This document shows positions 25,901 to 36,500 of a DNA stretch of 64,000 nucleotides, one piece after another. Each line of letters starts with the position of its first letter. The stretch's first letter is position 1. This stretch comes from Pratylenchus scribneri (Eukaryota; Nematoda; Chromadorea; Rhabditida; Pratylenchidae): contig JAQSEB010000040.1 of the NCBI GenBank assembly GCA_030063045.1, positions 248,001-312,000 on the forward strand, given 5' to 3'. Made by a program: the position numbers and the translations under genes. The notes beneath the pieces are model-generated. The model searched no databases and was not told where the DNA came from. It was given only the letters and a program-made list of their open reading frames with translations.

Positions 25901-26517
25901 GGGCACGGTGCCACTAATTTAATCTATTAATAATAAGGGATAAATACGGTTTTTCTTTGGTCAATTTCTAATCCATTTGGAAAGGAATTTATCTTTGCTT
26001 TCACCTACAAATTTTAACAAAAATCTGACCGCAGCCTTTTTGACAAAAAAGTAAATTTTGATTTGCCAAAATTCGCAATTAATTAGGAAAGAATAATTTT
26101 TTTAAATTTACCAGGTTTATTCTTAGTAACACCCATTCATAAAATGAAGAATTTCCATCGGCAGAGCAAATATTGGAAAGCTGTAAAAATAAAAAAAAAT
26201 TGAAAGGAATAAATGATTTTTATTTATTTCTTTTTCCCAAAATGAATAATATTTATTTTAATTCGAACTTTTTTTGACATCTTTTCTGCCCTGTATTTGG
26301 ACAAAGAGCGCAGATAATAATTTCGAGAAGAGGTGGACAATTCGTGGCATTTTTTATAAGGCAAAAATGCAAGGAATTCGTCGATTAATTCGGCAGGCAA
26401 TCGGCGAGAATATGAGCATATTTTTTTCGGCTTTTTCCTGATGAACCGAATTTTTTGTAGAATTTGAAGTAAACAGAAGAAAATTTGTATCATTTTTTGA
26501 TGAATTGTAATTTCCAT
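22962..26517 (-). CDS. F-box-like N-terminus, one TM segment and coiled coil; unknown function
   Basis: Exons in order, all joined in phase 0 where visible: about 26517-26245, 26180-26112, 24187-24080, 23751-23610 and 23202-22962. The first exon holds an F-box-like stretch, RRLPAELIDEFLAFLPYKKC. The third encodes a single hydrophobic segment (GTVIAIFGILILTLIFGL). The fourth encodes a heptad-rich coiled coil (INLLELEIKRIKDLDKEIQQ, then LKEQFKQLKET). The last encodes a Pro/Ser-rich tail, reached through RQQWMKFIDEQQQAYGYG. F-box proteins recruit substrates to SCF ubiquitin ligases, but pairing with a membrane segment is unusual, so the first exon may belong to a separate gene. A hAT-like element and a palindrome sit in the large intron. 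The exon 4 donor (ACG|GTTGAA) is my choice; the frame also reads on to a stop at 23520. Confidence 0.45.
24306..24759. mobile_element. Non-autonomous hAT-like element, 454 bp
   Basis: Perfect 12-bp ends CAGTGCTGTGCC/GGCACAGCACTG are flanked by identical CTTCTAAT at 24298-24305 and 24760-24767 (8 bp). The interior is built from repeats of GGCTCCGGCTCCAGCTC in opposite orientations, so much of it can fold. Open frames over it (Ala/Pro/Gly repeats) are not genes. Confidence 0.88.
25015..25090 (+). other. tRNA-like sequence, probably tRNA-derived repeat
   Basis: It carries a B-box-like GTGTTCGAATCCTCG, an upstream TTGGTTAGTTTATGGGG resembling an A box, and a T-run after it. Arms do not pair into a full cloverleaf by eye, so I do not call a functional tRNA. 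Confidence 0.35.
25310..25765. repeat. Long palindrome, family 1, with ACGAAACCCCGAA-type arms
   Basis: The core (25428-25650) is nearly perfect: TCGATATACCAATCGACGCG, then TCTCGATGAGCTAATGCC, and their inverses. The outer arms are tandem runs of CACGAAACCCCGAAAT on one side and the inverse on the other. The arms are unrelated to those of other family members. Confidence 0.85.
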
Positions 26518-26954
26518 TTTTGGTGGCTAAAATTTTAATAATTTTTGAATAAAATGGGTATAAAAAATGGAAAAATTAAATTTAAAAAAAATTTTGTGGA
26601 AAATGAGAGAAATATATTGTGTCAATGAAATGAGTGAGGATGAGGATAGCATATAGCTAGGTCAATATGAGGAGACCTATGAATTGGCTTGGCATTATTG
26701 ATTTTGCTGGGAATGTCGCCAAAAGGATGAGTGAGTCTGTGACTGAATAATGGGTGGGTGAATAGTGGACTGGACACTGGACAGTGTAGTAAGTAAGCAA
26801 ATTTTCGTCCAGAATGAAGGCTATTTTATTTATTTCCAGTGCTTCAAAATTTTTAAAAAAATTTCAATTTAATCAAAAATTTTTAAATTATGGAATTTTT
26901 TGGTTTTTAGTGCCCCGTATTTAGATTTTTTAAAAAAAAAAATCATTTAAAAAT
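26518..26954. promoter_or_regulatory. Divergent intergenic (437 bp) between the F-box-like and FIC genes
   Basis: The two genes start outward from here, so it probably holds both promoters. I see no clear TATA box. AT-rich flanks surround a less AT-rich middle at 26640-26800. Confidence 0.4.
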
Positions 26955-29900
26955 ATGACTGATGAACAAAATTTGGCACTGTTGGAGGCATTTAAACAAT
27001 GCAAAAGCCATTTATTCAATTTTGAATCCTATAAACGAGAATTTCTTCATTATGGAAATTGGCTGATGGCAAACAATTTGAATTCGGGTGGGAAAATTTA
27101 TAAAAAAATAAAAAAATAAGCAAATCAAATAAAATTGCATCCAAGCGCCTTGTTCAGAAAAAGTTTAAATTCGGAATTTCAATCAAATTTCCAATACCAT
27201 ATTTTTTCTAATAGTGGCTCCGGGGTCCGGGTTACTATTTTTCAAAGTACAAAAAAGGCAAAAAATTAAATTTTTCATCTTTTTCTCGTTAAATATCAGC
27301 AAAGGAGGTTAATATTAGAGAGGGGCTTCTATTTTTCATTCCCTCAAAAGGGGTTTACTGTTGGAGAAGAGGCTTCTGAAGCTATTAGGAAAAAAGATAT
27401 TACAAAATTATGATTATTTATGGTAAATTTAATTAATCATTTTTGGTCAATTATTTCAAATTTAATTAATAATTTAAAAATCATTCTTGCCTTTTTTGGA
27501 TTTTAAAAATTTTATTAAAGGGTTGAACGAAAAAGTGAAAGGCACAGTGCGCGGCAAAAATTTATTCACGAAATATTTGCCTAATGCATTTGAAATGGTC
27601 AATTCTGAGAATGCTGAGGATTTGGCCAAAGCCACGGCTATTTTCCATGAAGCATTGTTTCTGATTGTCCAGAAGGAAAAGGCCATAAAAGGCGGAGAAT
27701 TGACTAAATATGGGCATATCCAGACAGAAAGAGCTGCAGAAATTTTAAGGTAAAATTTGAATAGGTTAATAAAATTAATATAAATATTTACTTTATTTTC
27801 TAATTTTTAAAAATATTTTTGGCCGTATTCAACATTGTTCTTTTTGATTCTTTTTCCTTATTCTGACTCCATCAACAAATTTGGCCAACCGTAATTCAGC
27901 AGTTATATAATCAACCAATTTTGATGCATTTTATAGCCCATTATCTATGGAATACTTGACAAAGATATACTATAATTTCAAATAAAATAGGGAAGTCCAA
28001 TGAATGGCCGGCCATAACTTGACCAAAATTTTAAATTTCCAACTTATCAACTATTTAAAATTATTAAAAATGAAAAATTAAAGCTCGTCAAATTGTTGAT
28101 TAAAATCCTGCCAAAAACAGCAAAAAAGTCATTCTATTTTGATTGGATAAATGACAATAAATAATAATTTTCACCCACCTGATTTCAAATATACTGAAAA
28201 AATATGTGTAAATCCAAATTTTTAGTGCCTATGAGAAGATATCCAATCAAGTCGAACAAAATGACATTGATGATTTGCGCGAATTACAACAAAGTCGGAA
28301 CATATTTTTAGACAAATTACCATTGAAAAAAGATTGGATGAATCTAATGTTTGTGAATGTATACTGTGAAGGCCTAATTTATAGTTGCACTGTGGCATCG
28401 GGCATTGAAATTGAATTGGAAGAAGTTTGGAAATTTTATTAATTAAAAATATAAAATTAATTTTAAAAGGTCATTCAATTGGTCGAAAAATATAAGAGTG
28501 TGAATGCTTCGGATGAATTTTCAATTGGCCAACGAAAAGTATATTCCCTGATCAAAGCATATGCTTTCGTATTCAATTCATTGGATAAGAAAAGGAAAAT
28601 TGATCTTGAGGTCGGAAAATTTTTTTTAATAAATTTAAATTTTATTTTTGAAAATTAATCTTCATTTTTAAATATAATTTTATTTTTTTATAAGAAGTCC
28701 TCATCCTATTAGAAGCCCTAATCTATTTGAAATCCCCTCTACCGTATTTTTAAGGTGAAAAACTTAAAAGACTTTTTGCCTCCTTTGAAAAGTCTTTAAA
28801 ATTTATTTGTCCCATCCTCTCCATTTTAAACTTGAGCCCCTTCGGAGGTTTCTGAAAATTATAAACCCCGAGGCTTCTAATGGAGGAAAAAGGAAATATG
28901 GTAATTCCATTTTCATAAAATAAAATTTAATTTGCTGTAGTGTCCGTTTTTTTCAATTTTAATTTAATTTTCTTTTGTTAAAGTTTGTCCAACAAATTCA
29001 CGCAAATGCATTTGAACAAAATGAAAAAATGTTGAACGACGGAGAGAAATTAGGAGGCAAAATTGTTCGAGAGGCGAGACGTTTTGAAATGCTTTTGGCC
29101 TGGTTGAATTTGCATTTTCTCAGGGCCGATTATGATCCAGTCACACTGGCGACTATTGCCCATTATGGAATAGTGGGTGGAATTTTGATTAAATAAATTG
29201 AAATAAATAGGAAATATTTAATTTGAAGATATTTTGGGCATAAAAAATTTTTAGCCTAATTTACCCGAATTTTAATCTCTACTTCATTATGTCCCCTATA
29301 ATCCACTTAGTTTATCAGTTAAGTTCTTTCTGTAAAGCATATTAATATCAAAGTGATTGATCAAATTAATAATTGGTCAGAATGATATGGCCAAAAGACA
29401 AAAATTGCCTGATTTATGGCATATTTTTTATCATTATTTTTTTGCAATTTCTCTCAATTCGCAATTTCTTTTAATAAACAACTCTAATTCATCCCAATCC
29501 AAAGGTCAAGTTCTGGTACCAAATTTGTTATACTTAAAAACCTAAAATTATAGAAAAATAAAAAAATTGATTTGTTCCCCAAATTTCTTATCTAAGATTT
29601 CTCAATAGTAAAAAAATTCATCATAACATTATTTTCAATTTTAATTCTTATTAATCGTTACAGTTCCTTTTGCAACCTTTTATGGATGGAAACCATCGGA
29701 CGGGTCGACTTGTTCAAGATTACATTTTGATGTCCTTTGGCTATCCCCCAGCTTGTATTTTCGACGAGGACATTGCCAAATATTTGGAGAAAACAGAAGA
29801 ATCCCGGCAATATGTTGGAACTGATTTGCGGCCATTTTTTCGCTTCATTTCCAAATGTTTATCGAAAACATTCGAAAAAGGATTGACAAAATTCAATTTA

Positions 29901-30059
29901 AAATTAATCAAAACGGAATCTCCATTAAATTGTCAACAACAACAAAAAGAAACTGAATGGACCGAAAATAATAATGCAAATGCAACAGCATCAGGATGGT
30001 CAACAATATTTAGAAATGTTTTGGGATCGATTAATTCCGAATTATTGCATAATGAATGA
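26955..30059 (+). CDS. FICD-family Fic-domain protein with substituted active site
   Basis: Six exons total 1287 bases (428 codons plus stop): 26955-27087, 27521-27749, 28226-28424, 28470-28610, 28984-29172 and 29664-30059. FICD (C. elegans fic-1) AMPylates and de-AMPylates the ER chaperone BiP. Colinear features are a TPR-like stretch (LAKATAIFHEALFLI, residues about 73-87), the inhibitory-helix region, the flap region, and a core DPVTLATIAHYGI joined to FLLQPFMDGNHRTGRL. The C-terminus matches the family (VGTDLRPFFRFISKC). The Fic motif HxFx(D/E)GN(G)RxxR reads Q301-P-F-M-D-G-N-H308-R-T-G-R312. Catalytic His is Gln, and the anion-hole Gly is His. The inhibitory TxxxEGN reads T176-V-A-S-G180-I-E, so the inhibitory Glu is Gly. 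No N-terminal membrane anchor is visible, unlike animal FICD. The frame is intact throughout, so it is not an obvious pseudogene. Activity is probably lost or changed. Confidence 0.85.
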
Positions 30060-30233
30060 AAATGGAATGATTAATTTTATTTAGAAACATCAATTTCATT
30101 CATTTTTATAACAAAATTTGTTTTTTCGATAAATTTTCCATATTTATCAAAATTCCAAACGGTGTAATGTACGGCTATCCTAAAATCTTGAAAATCCACT
30201 TTAAAATCTCTATGCATGAAAATAGTAAAATGT

Positions 30234-30620
30234 TTGGAACAAAACACAAATTGTAAAACACAAATTGTTTGGGGCACCAAAAACACAAATTGTTTGGGGC
30301 AACAAAAACACAAATTGTTTGGGGCAACAAAAACACAAATTGTTTGGGGCAACAAAAAATTTGTTTGGGGCAATAAAAACACAATTTGTTTGGGGCAACA
30401 AAAACACAAAATGTTTGGGGCAACAAAACACAAATTGTTTGGGGCAACAAAAATGCAAATTGTTTGGGGCAACAAAAATACAAATTGTTTGGGGCAACAA
30501 AACACAAATTGTTTGGGGCAACAAAAATGCAAATTGTTTGGGGCAACAAAAATACAAATTGTTTGGGGCAACAAAAACACAAAATGTTTGGGGGAACAAA
30601 AATACAAAATGTTTGAAAAA
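30234..30620. repeat. 27-bp minisatellite just downstream of the FIC gene
   Basis: About 14 units of a motif containing CAAATTGTTTGGGGCAACAA with 25-27 bp spacing and point changes (CACAAA/TGCAAA/TACAAA). All three minus-strand frames stay open across it, which is a by-product of the unit and not evidence of a gene. Confidence 0.92.
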
Positions 30621-30877
30621 ACCAAAAAAAATGCTTATAAAAACAAATACATTATAGGCTCATTACCAAAAATATGGGTGGGGAAAATTTTTGGGCAATC
30701 ATTTAAAGAATTAGGAATAAAATAAGCAAAAAGCAAACGAATAAAGAATTTAAAATTCATTCAAAAATAAATGGAATGCATAATTTTAGAAAATATTTAT
30801 TTCATTCGTTCAACAAAAAATGGGTAAAATTCCGAATTGTTTTTCTTTTGATTTATTCCATTGAATTAACATTTGTT

Positions 30878-32007
30878 CAATATCCATTGTATCCGCCAGC
30901 TTTGCAAATTATAAATTTTGCTTCCAAATCAACATATACAATCAGAGAGAAATCCCAGAAATCCTCATTTCCATTGTAGATGCGCAAACCGCCGGCCTGC
31001 TGAGAACGAGGAATGCCGAATAAATTGATTCATTTTACCTTATTTCCCACCGCCACTTTCAGTTTGTCCGGCAATTCTTTCTCGTCAATAGTAGGAAAAC
31101 CCATATAAAGAAAGTGGCCAAAAGTTTCTGGATTGGCGCATGTTTCTGCATAATTCATCAGCTGGTCAAGGAATTGGAGTAGCTAAAAAATAAAAATTCT
31201 ATATTTGTTAATAAATAATTTAAGCTCAAGGTCAATAATAATGAACTAGTTTCATACATTATTCAACTGATTATGTCACAATTTAAATTTCAGAAAATTT
31301 ATTATTTAACAAATTTTCTTAAAATTATTTAAAGAATTTAAAGAGAGTTATGATCCCATAAATGTCCATTTTTTTAAAGTTCAGCTCTGCCTTATACTCC
31401 TTTATACTTTTTCTTCAAATAATTTATTAGACTCCTTAGTTCTAAAATCTAAACCTAGCCCTTATATAAGACTTAAAGAAGCTAGGCTGTAAAACTGAGA
31501 TCCTCCCCCTGTCCCTTCATCACTTTTGCAAATTACGAACTAACTAAATAAGACATTTTAAAATGTTCTTAAAAGTTAAAACTAAATTAATTATGACGCA
31601 TACTTGAAAGTCCTTGGGAAGCATATGATCCTCGATTGTGAAATGATCCTTGCGTTGAAGAAGAACATTGTTCAGGCAAAAATGGCGCAGCAAATCAATT
31701 GAATTCAGCGCAGTCCCATCCGCATAGGTCACACACCTTTCACGTTCATCATTGCGATATAACTCCGGATTGGACAAATGCGAAATCTGAATGTAATAAA
31801 TAACTGATAAAATTATTCAATTGGATGAACGCTTACCAATTGAAGCGGTTTGTGTCGCAAATAAGCGGTCAAAATTTGGCTGGCCATCAGCAATGATGAA
31901 TTCCCATTTGCGGGTATCACACAAGTTTTGTTCACAATTTTCATTGGAATACAATTGGCCATTTCCGAAAGCAGTTCGTTGGGAAGCGGTTTGGATTGAG
32001 CTGACAT
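30878..32007 (-). CDS. Roughly 205-residue protein, possibly F-box-like family; unknown
   Basis: Four exons join in phase 0: 32007-31835, about 31784-31607, about 31182-31040 and about 30999-30878. The protein starts MSAQSKPLPNELLSEMANCI, which resembles the first helix of an F-box, but the rest is not a recognised fold. Other distinctive stretches are LSNPELYRNDERERCVTYA, ETFGHFLYMGFPTIDEKELP and GLRIYNGNEDFWDFSLIVYV. No signal peptide or membrane segment is seen. The N-terminal resemblance and the presence of two other F-box-like genes in the window suggest a lineage-specific family, which is inference. Exon borders are good GT/AG sites, so the gene structure is better supported than any function. 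Confidence 0.6.
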
Positions 32008-33564
32008 TTTGAAGATGATAAATTAATTTTGATTGATAATTCCTGAATATTCTGCAATTGATGGAAATTAATAAATTTTAATTTACGCAAATAAATTTTT
32101 GAGTAAAAGTTCAATTGATAAAAATGTCACTCGCCCATACTCTTCTATTCTTTCTCCAAGAGCTAGAGTGGAATAAAAGTTGAATTTGATACGGATTTAG
32201 GTAGGAAATTTTTGGGTGTGACAATTTTACCAACAACCAAGCGCTCCACAACTATTGATTTAATATCTCCATCGCCATCCATAAATACAGTATGTTGATG
32301 GGGGCCTAGCCTTAGCTTCCTATTCCTACAATATTTATGCCCTAAATCTATAAAACAGAGGATATGGCAAGAGAAAAATGGATGGGACATGGGAGGATGA
32401 GGAGATCGAAAAATTGGCCGGCACCCGGCACCTACAAGAGGAGATTAATTATTTTTTCTACTTCATAACTTTTTACCATTAGGTAGATGTTTATGACATA
32501 ATAGAATAGTTCAAAATCATGGGTAGATCTTTCTAAAGGACTAAAAGGCGAAATGAGAATGAGATGGATAGGAAGGGAAGAGACGAGAAAGAATTTTATT
32601 TCTAAAAAACCAGAAGCAGAGCACTCCACTTCCATTGTTTGATTTTTAGATCGATTGGATTTTACTAATTAAAAGATTATAATTGACAGGCAATGACGAA
32701 ACGAATGAATAAAATGGAATTATTTTTCTTCAATTTAGAGCAGACTTTTTTTTCCATTTTTTGATATTCATTTAACTTGATAGTTGATACAATTCAGATA
32801 TACCTAAATAAATATCGATTATTAATCGATTTTTTAGTTTATTAAAAATCAATTGACTAGTTTATTTCGTTCAATCAAAATATTAAAATCCAATAATTTA
32901 CTTATTAATTTAATTTCAAAAAAGAATGGAGATTAAAAATGAGCCGAAAAATGTGCTTGAAATTATTTTAAGATAATCTTTATATTTGGTCTCTCAAAAT
33001 TAGTTTCCCTAGGACTCTTATTATCCCTTCATTGGATTTTTAATGACAAAATATAAATGGCCAATAAGCTATGGCCAAAAAATTCATGATTTTGATCTCC
33101 ACTTTTGTTAATAAATTTGGGTATTTTCCATCAAATCAATTGATTTGTTCTCTAACACATTTTCTAAACCTATAAATTATAACGCAGTCGTCGCGACAGT
33201 CTATCGATCCTTTCTCGTTCCCCGTCGCCCACCCCATTCCTTCCTATCCTTCCACTTCCAATGCATAATGTTTTATTTATGAGAGAAAAGAATTATAATC
33301 TACCTAACACGTCAGCCTAAATACTAAACACATAAATAGACAAAATAATTTAGGAAATTAAGGGATTTACTATTTACTTTACCAAAAAACCAATATTTTT
33401 CACCTCTCTTAACAATGGAAATTATTCATTTTCTCATAAAAATCAATAAATAACTAATCAATAATTAATTGAGTAAAGCAAATTTACAGCTTTTTAACAA
33501 CTCAAAAGTGGGATAAATAAAATATATTCAATAAAACTTCAAAAAATTCACACACAACAAAAAA
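32008..33564. promoter_or_regulatory. Divergent intergenic region
   Basis: Lies between two outward-facing genes and presumably includes both promoters. I see no gene. Minus-strand open frames at 32163-32390 and 32432-32635 lack splice context and family signal. Confidence 0.4.
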
Positions 33565-36500
33565 ATGTGCTCAACAAATGAAAACATCGTCGATGGACCC
33601 ACCGCTGCCGACATTGATGCAATTTTCAAGCGACTTCGTGCCAATCCAGCAAACAAGGTTTATTGGAATTTTGATGAAAAAATTACTCATAAAATCTCAA
33701 GGTCTGCTTTGATTGCGGTGCCCGCAACCCAACTTGGTCCTCAATTACCTATGGCGTGTTCATTTGCATCGATTGCTCATCGGTGCACCGCAATTTGGGT
33801 GTCCACTTGTCGTTTGTGCGCTCAACAAATTTGGACACAAATTGGTTTCTAATTTTTATAAATATTATATAAATGTTAAGTACTGACTTTTCTACACAAT
33901 TTGGAATGTAATAAAATGGGTATTTGTAACTTGTGCTTGTGGGTTGTGGGCTTTAGGTCCGCTTTGTTCGCGAGAAGGGCGAAACTGGTTCCCCCATTTT
34001 GGGTAATGATTTTTACCCTATCATATCCCATATCCGTAACCCATCCCCTAATGTCTAATGACCACCATAACCCTAAACCTTATGACTTATGAACCATAGG
34101 AACCATTTAGTTTCCAAGCGGACCAAAATGCTAAATCGTAAATCCTAAAGTCCACAAGTGACATAAAAGGTAGAGAATATGCTGAAAATTCCATGTCATT
34201 TGTCGTCTAAATGTTGCATATAATAAGAAGAGTTCGGACCCTGGCCGCTGGCCGGACCCAACCCGGATTTTACCCGGACCCAGGCCCGGAACCCGGGTCA
34301 TTTGGGACAATCCCGGGTTTTCCGGGCCCGGTCCGGAAAATTTTGCAGTAAATCTATAGGTCCCCCCTTCACTTTTGAATATTTAAATTTAACCCTATAA
34401 ATTTAAAGGTCCTGGGTTCAATTGCGTGCCATGCAAATTGGTGGCAATGCAAATGCGGTAATATTTGGCTTACTAAAATAGAATTAACCTCAATTTAAGG
34501 TTCAATTTTTCAAGCAACACGGCTGCGACACCACCGATGCCCAAATCAAATACCATAGTCGGGCTGCATCGCTTTACAAGGTTTTTTTAATCATAAAATA
34601 TTTGAGTCCCGGAGAAGGTTTTACCCTGACTTATTTAAAGACATCTATCTAAGGGAGTAAAAACCATTGTAGGGAAAAAATTTTATTCAAATCATACATG
34701 CGCTGGGAGGGGGGGACTGTCCCCCCCCCCGGGTAGTAGTATTTGAAAATTTTGAAAAAGTGGGTAGTATCGGGAGCCGGAGAATTGAAAAATTTTTGGT
34801 AGTATTTTGCCCATTACTACCCATTTTTTGCCCTTTTCCTCCTAAAAATGGGTAAAAATAATAAAATTTTTCTTCTGCGGCGCCTGTCGGCACCGCAGTC
34901 CGCAGAAGAATTTTAACTGTATTTTCTCCTATTATTTGGCAAAAATAAAAAAATTTTGAAGGTTTTTTATCATATAATATCGAAATTTTCTCGAAAACTA
35001 CCCACTTTTATCCACTTTTTCCAAAAAAGGTACCTTGTTTTCGGTGGGTAGTATCGGAACAAAAAAAATTTTTTCGACCTTTTTTTAAATGGGTAGTACC
35101 CGACCAAAGTGTCCCCCCCCCCCAAGCGCATGTATGATTCAAATAAATATAGCTGTCAAGGTAAACCGTAGTCGTACTTAAATGATAATAAAACATTTGC
35201 TAATACAATGGTATCTGGAATCTGGATCTATGGATCTACAACACCCATCTTGGACCTTAAGATCATAGCTGCTGTTCACAATCACGAGTTCGTCGCCTAG
35301 GGGGAGGGGGGTCAACGAGAGTCCCTCTGGCCCCTCGAAATTGGGAAAAATAAGGGAAAATTAAAAAAAAAGGAGAAAAATAAGGTAAAATGTCGAGGGA
35401 CCCCTCCCCCCCCCCTCCTCCAAGACCCTGCGGACCTTACCCCCCCCCCCCCTCCCCCCCCCCAAATAGAAATCCTGGGACCGTAAGCTGATAGCTGACC
35501 ATATATGTGAAATTCGTCGATAATGTTTATTATTAACCAATCTTATGAATAAAAATTTAGGTTTTTTGGGTAAAAAAAAGTTAAGGTTTTGGCTACACGG
35601 GTGTTCAAAATCTGGGAAAAAGACAAAGATTATATCGCTATCGCTATTAGTATATGAATTTCTTCCTAAACTAGTAATTTGAAGGGAGTGAAGTTGAAAT
35701 TTCATCAAAATTCTAACTTAAATTCGAACATAATTTATTAGGAATTTTGTAAAAAAATGATACATTAAGTCGCCATATTTCGAATAACATTGAATGTTGA
35801 TTAGATCTGATGAATATAAGATTGAATAAAAATATATAAATAATTTCAAAATATAATTCCTTTTTTCCGCAGCAACGAGTGACGGATTTGGCTGGGAAAG
35901 CGCAAAAACAAGCGGGCCAAGCATTGTTCCCGGCGGCGGAGGAAATGGCAAAAACTGGCAGCGGTGGTGGAGGACAACTTTCCCCGGTGGCCAAACAAAA
36001 TTCCATCGAAGAATTCTTTGGTAGCGACAAAAATCCAACATTTGAAGCGGGACAAAAAGCGGCACCGGAGGAGGGAGCATTCAAGGAGGGCGCTGCACTT
36101 TCAGGTTTAAAAGTTTATAAGAAATTTTCGAATTTTTTTAAATAAATTTTCAAGAAAATTTTGAAAATTTTTTAAGAAATTTTTGAAAATTTTTTAAGAA
36201 ATTTTTGAAAATTTTTTAAGGAAATTTTGAAATTTTTTTGAAAATTTTTTTAAATTTTTAAAAAACTTTAATAAATTTTAAAAAAATTTTCGAAAATTTT
36301 TAAAATTGTTTTTTTTTTCAGAAATCCCACACGAAAAGCCAGTCAAGAAAATGACGGTAAATCAGTCAAAAATAAATAATTTAATTAATTTTATCATTTT
36401 TAAGCTTGGCCAAAAGAAACGCGCCGGATTAATGGCCCAGAAAAACAAAATGGTATTAAATAAATTTTAATATTACTAAAAGTGTAAAAAATTAAACCGG

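Noticed and set aside
30077..30657. Overlapping open frames such as FCCPKQFVFLLPQTIC
   Set aside because: Produced by a 27-bp minisatellite downstream of the FIC gene, open in several frames at once.
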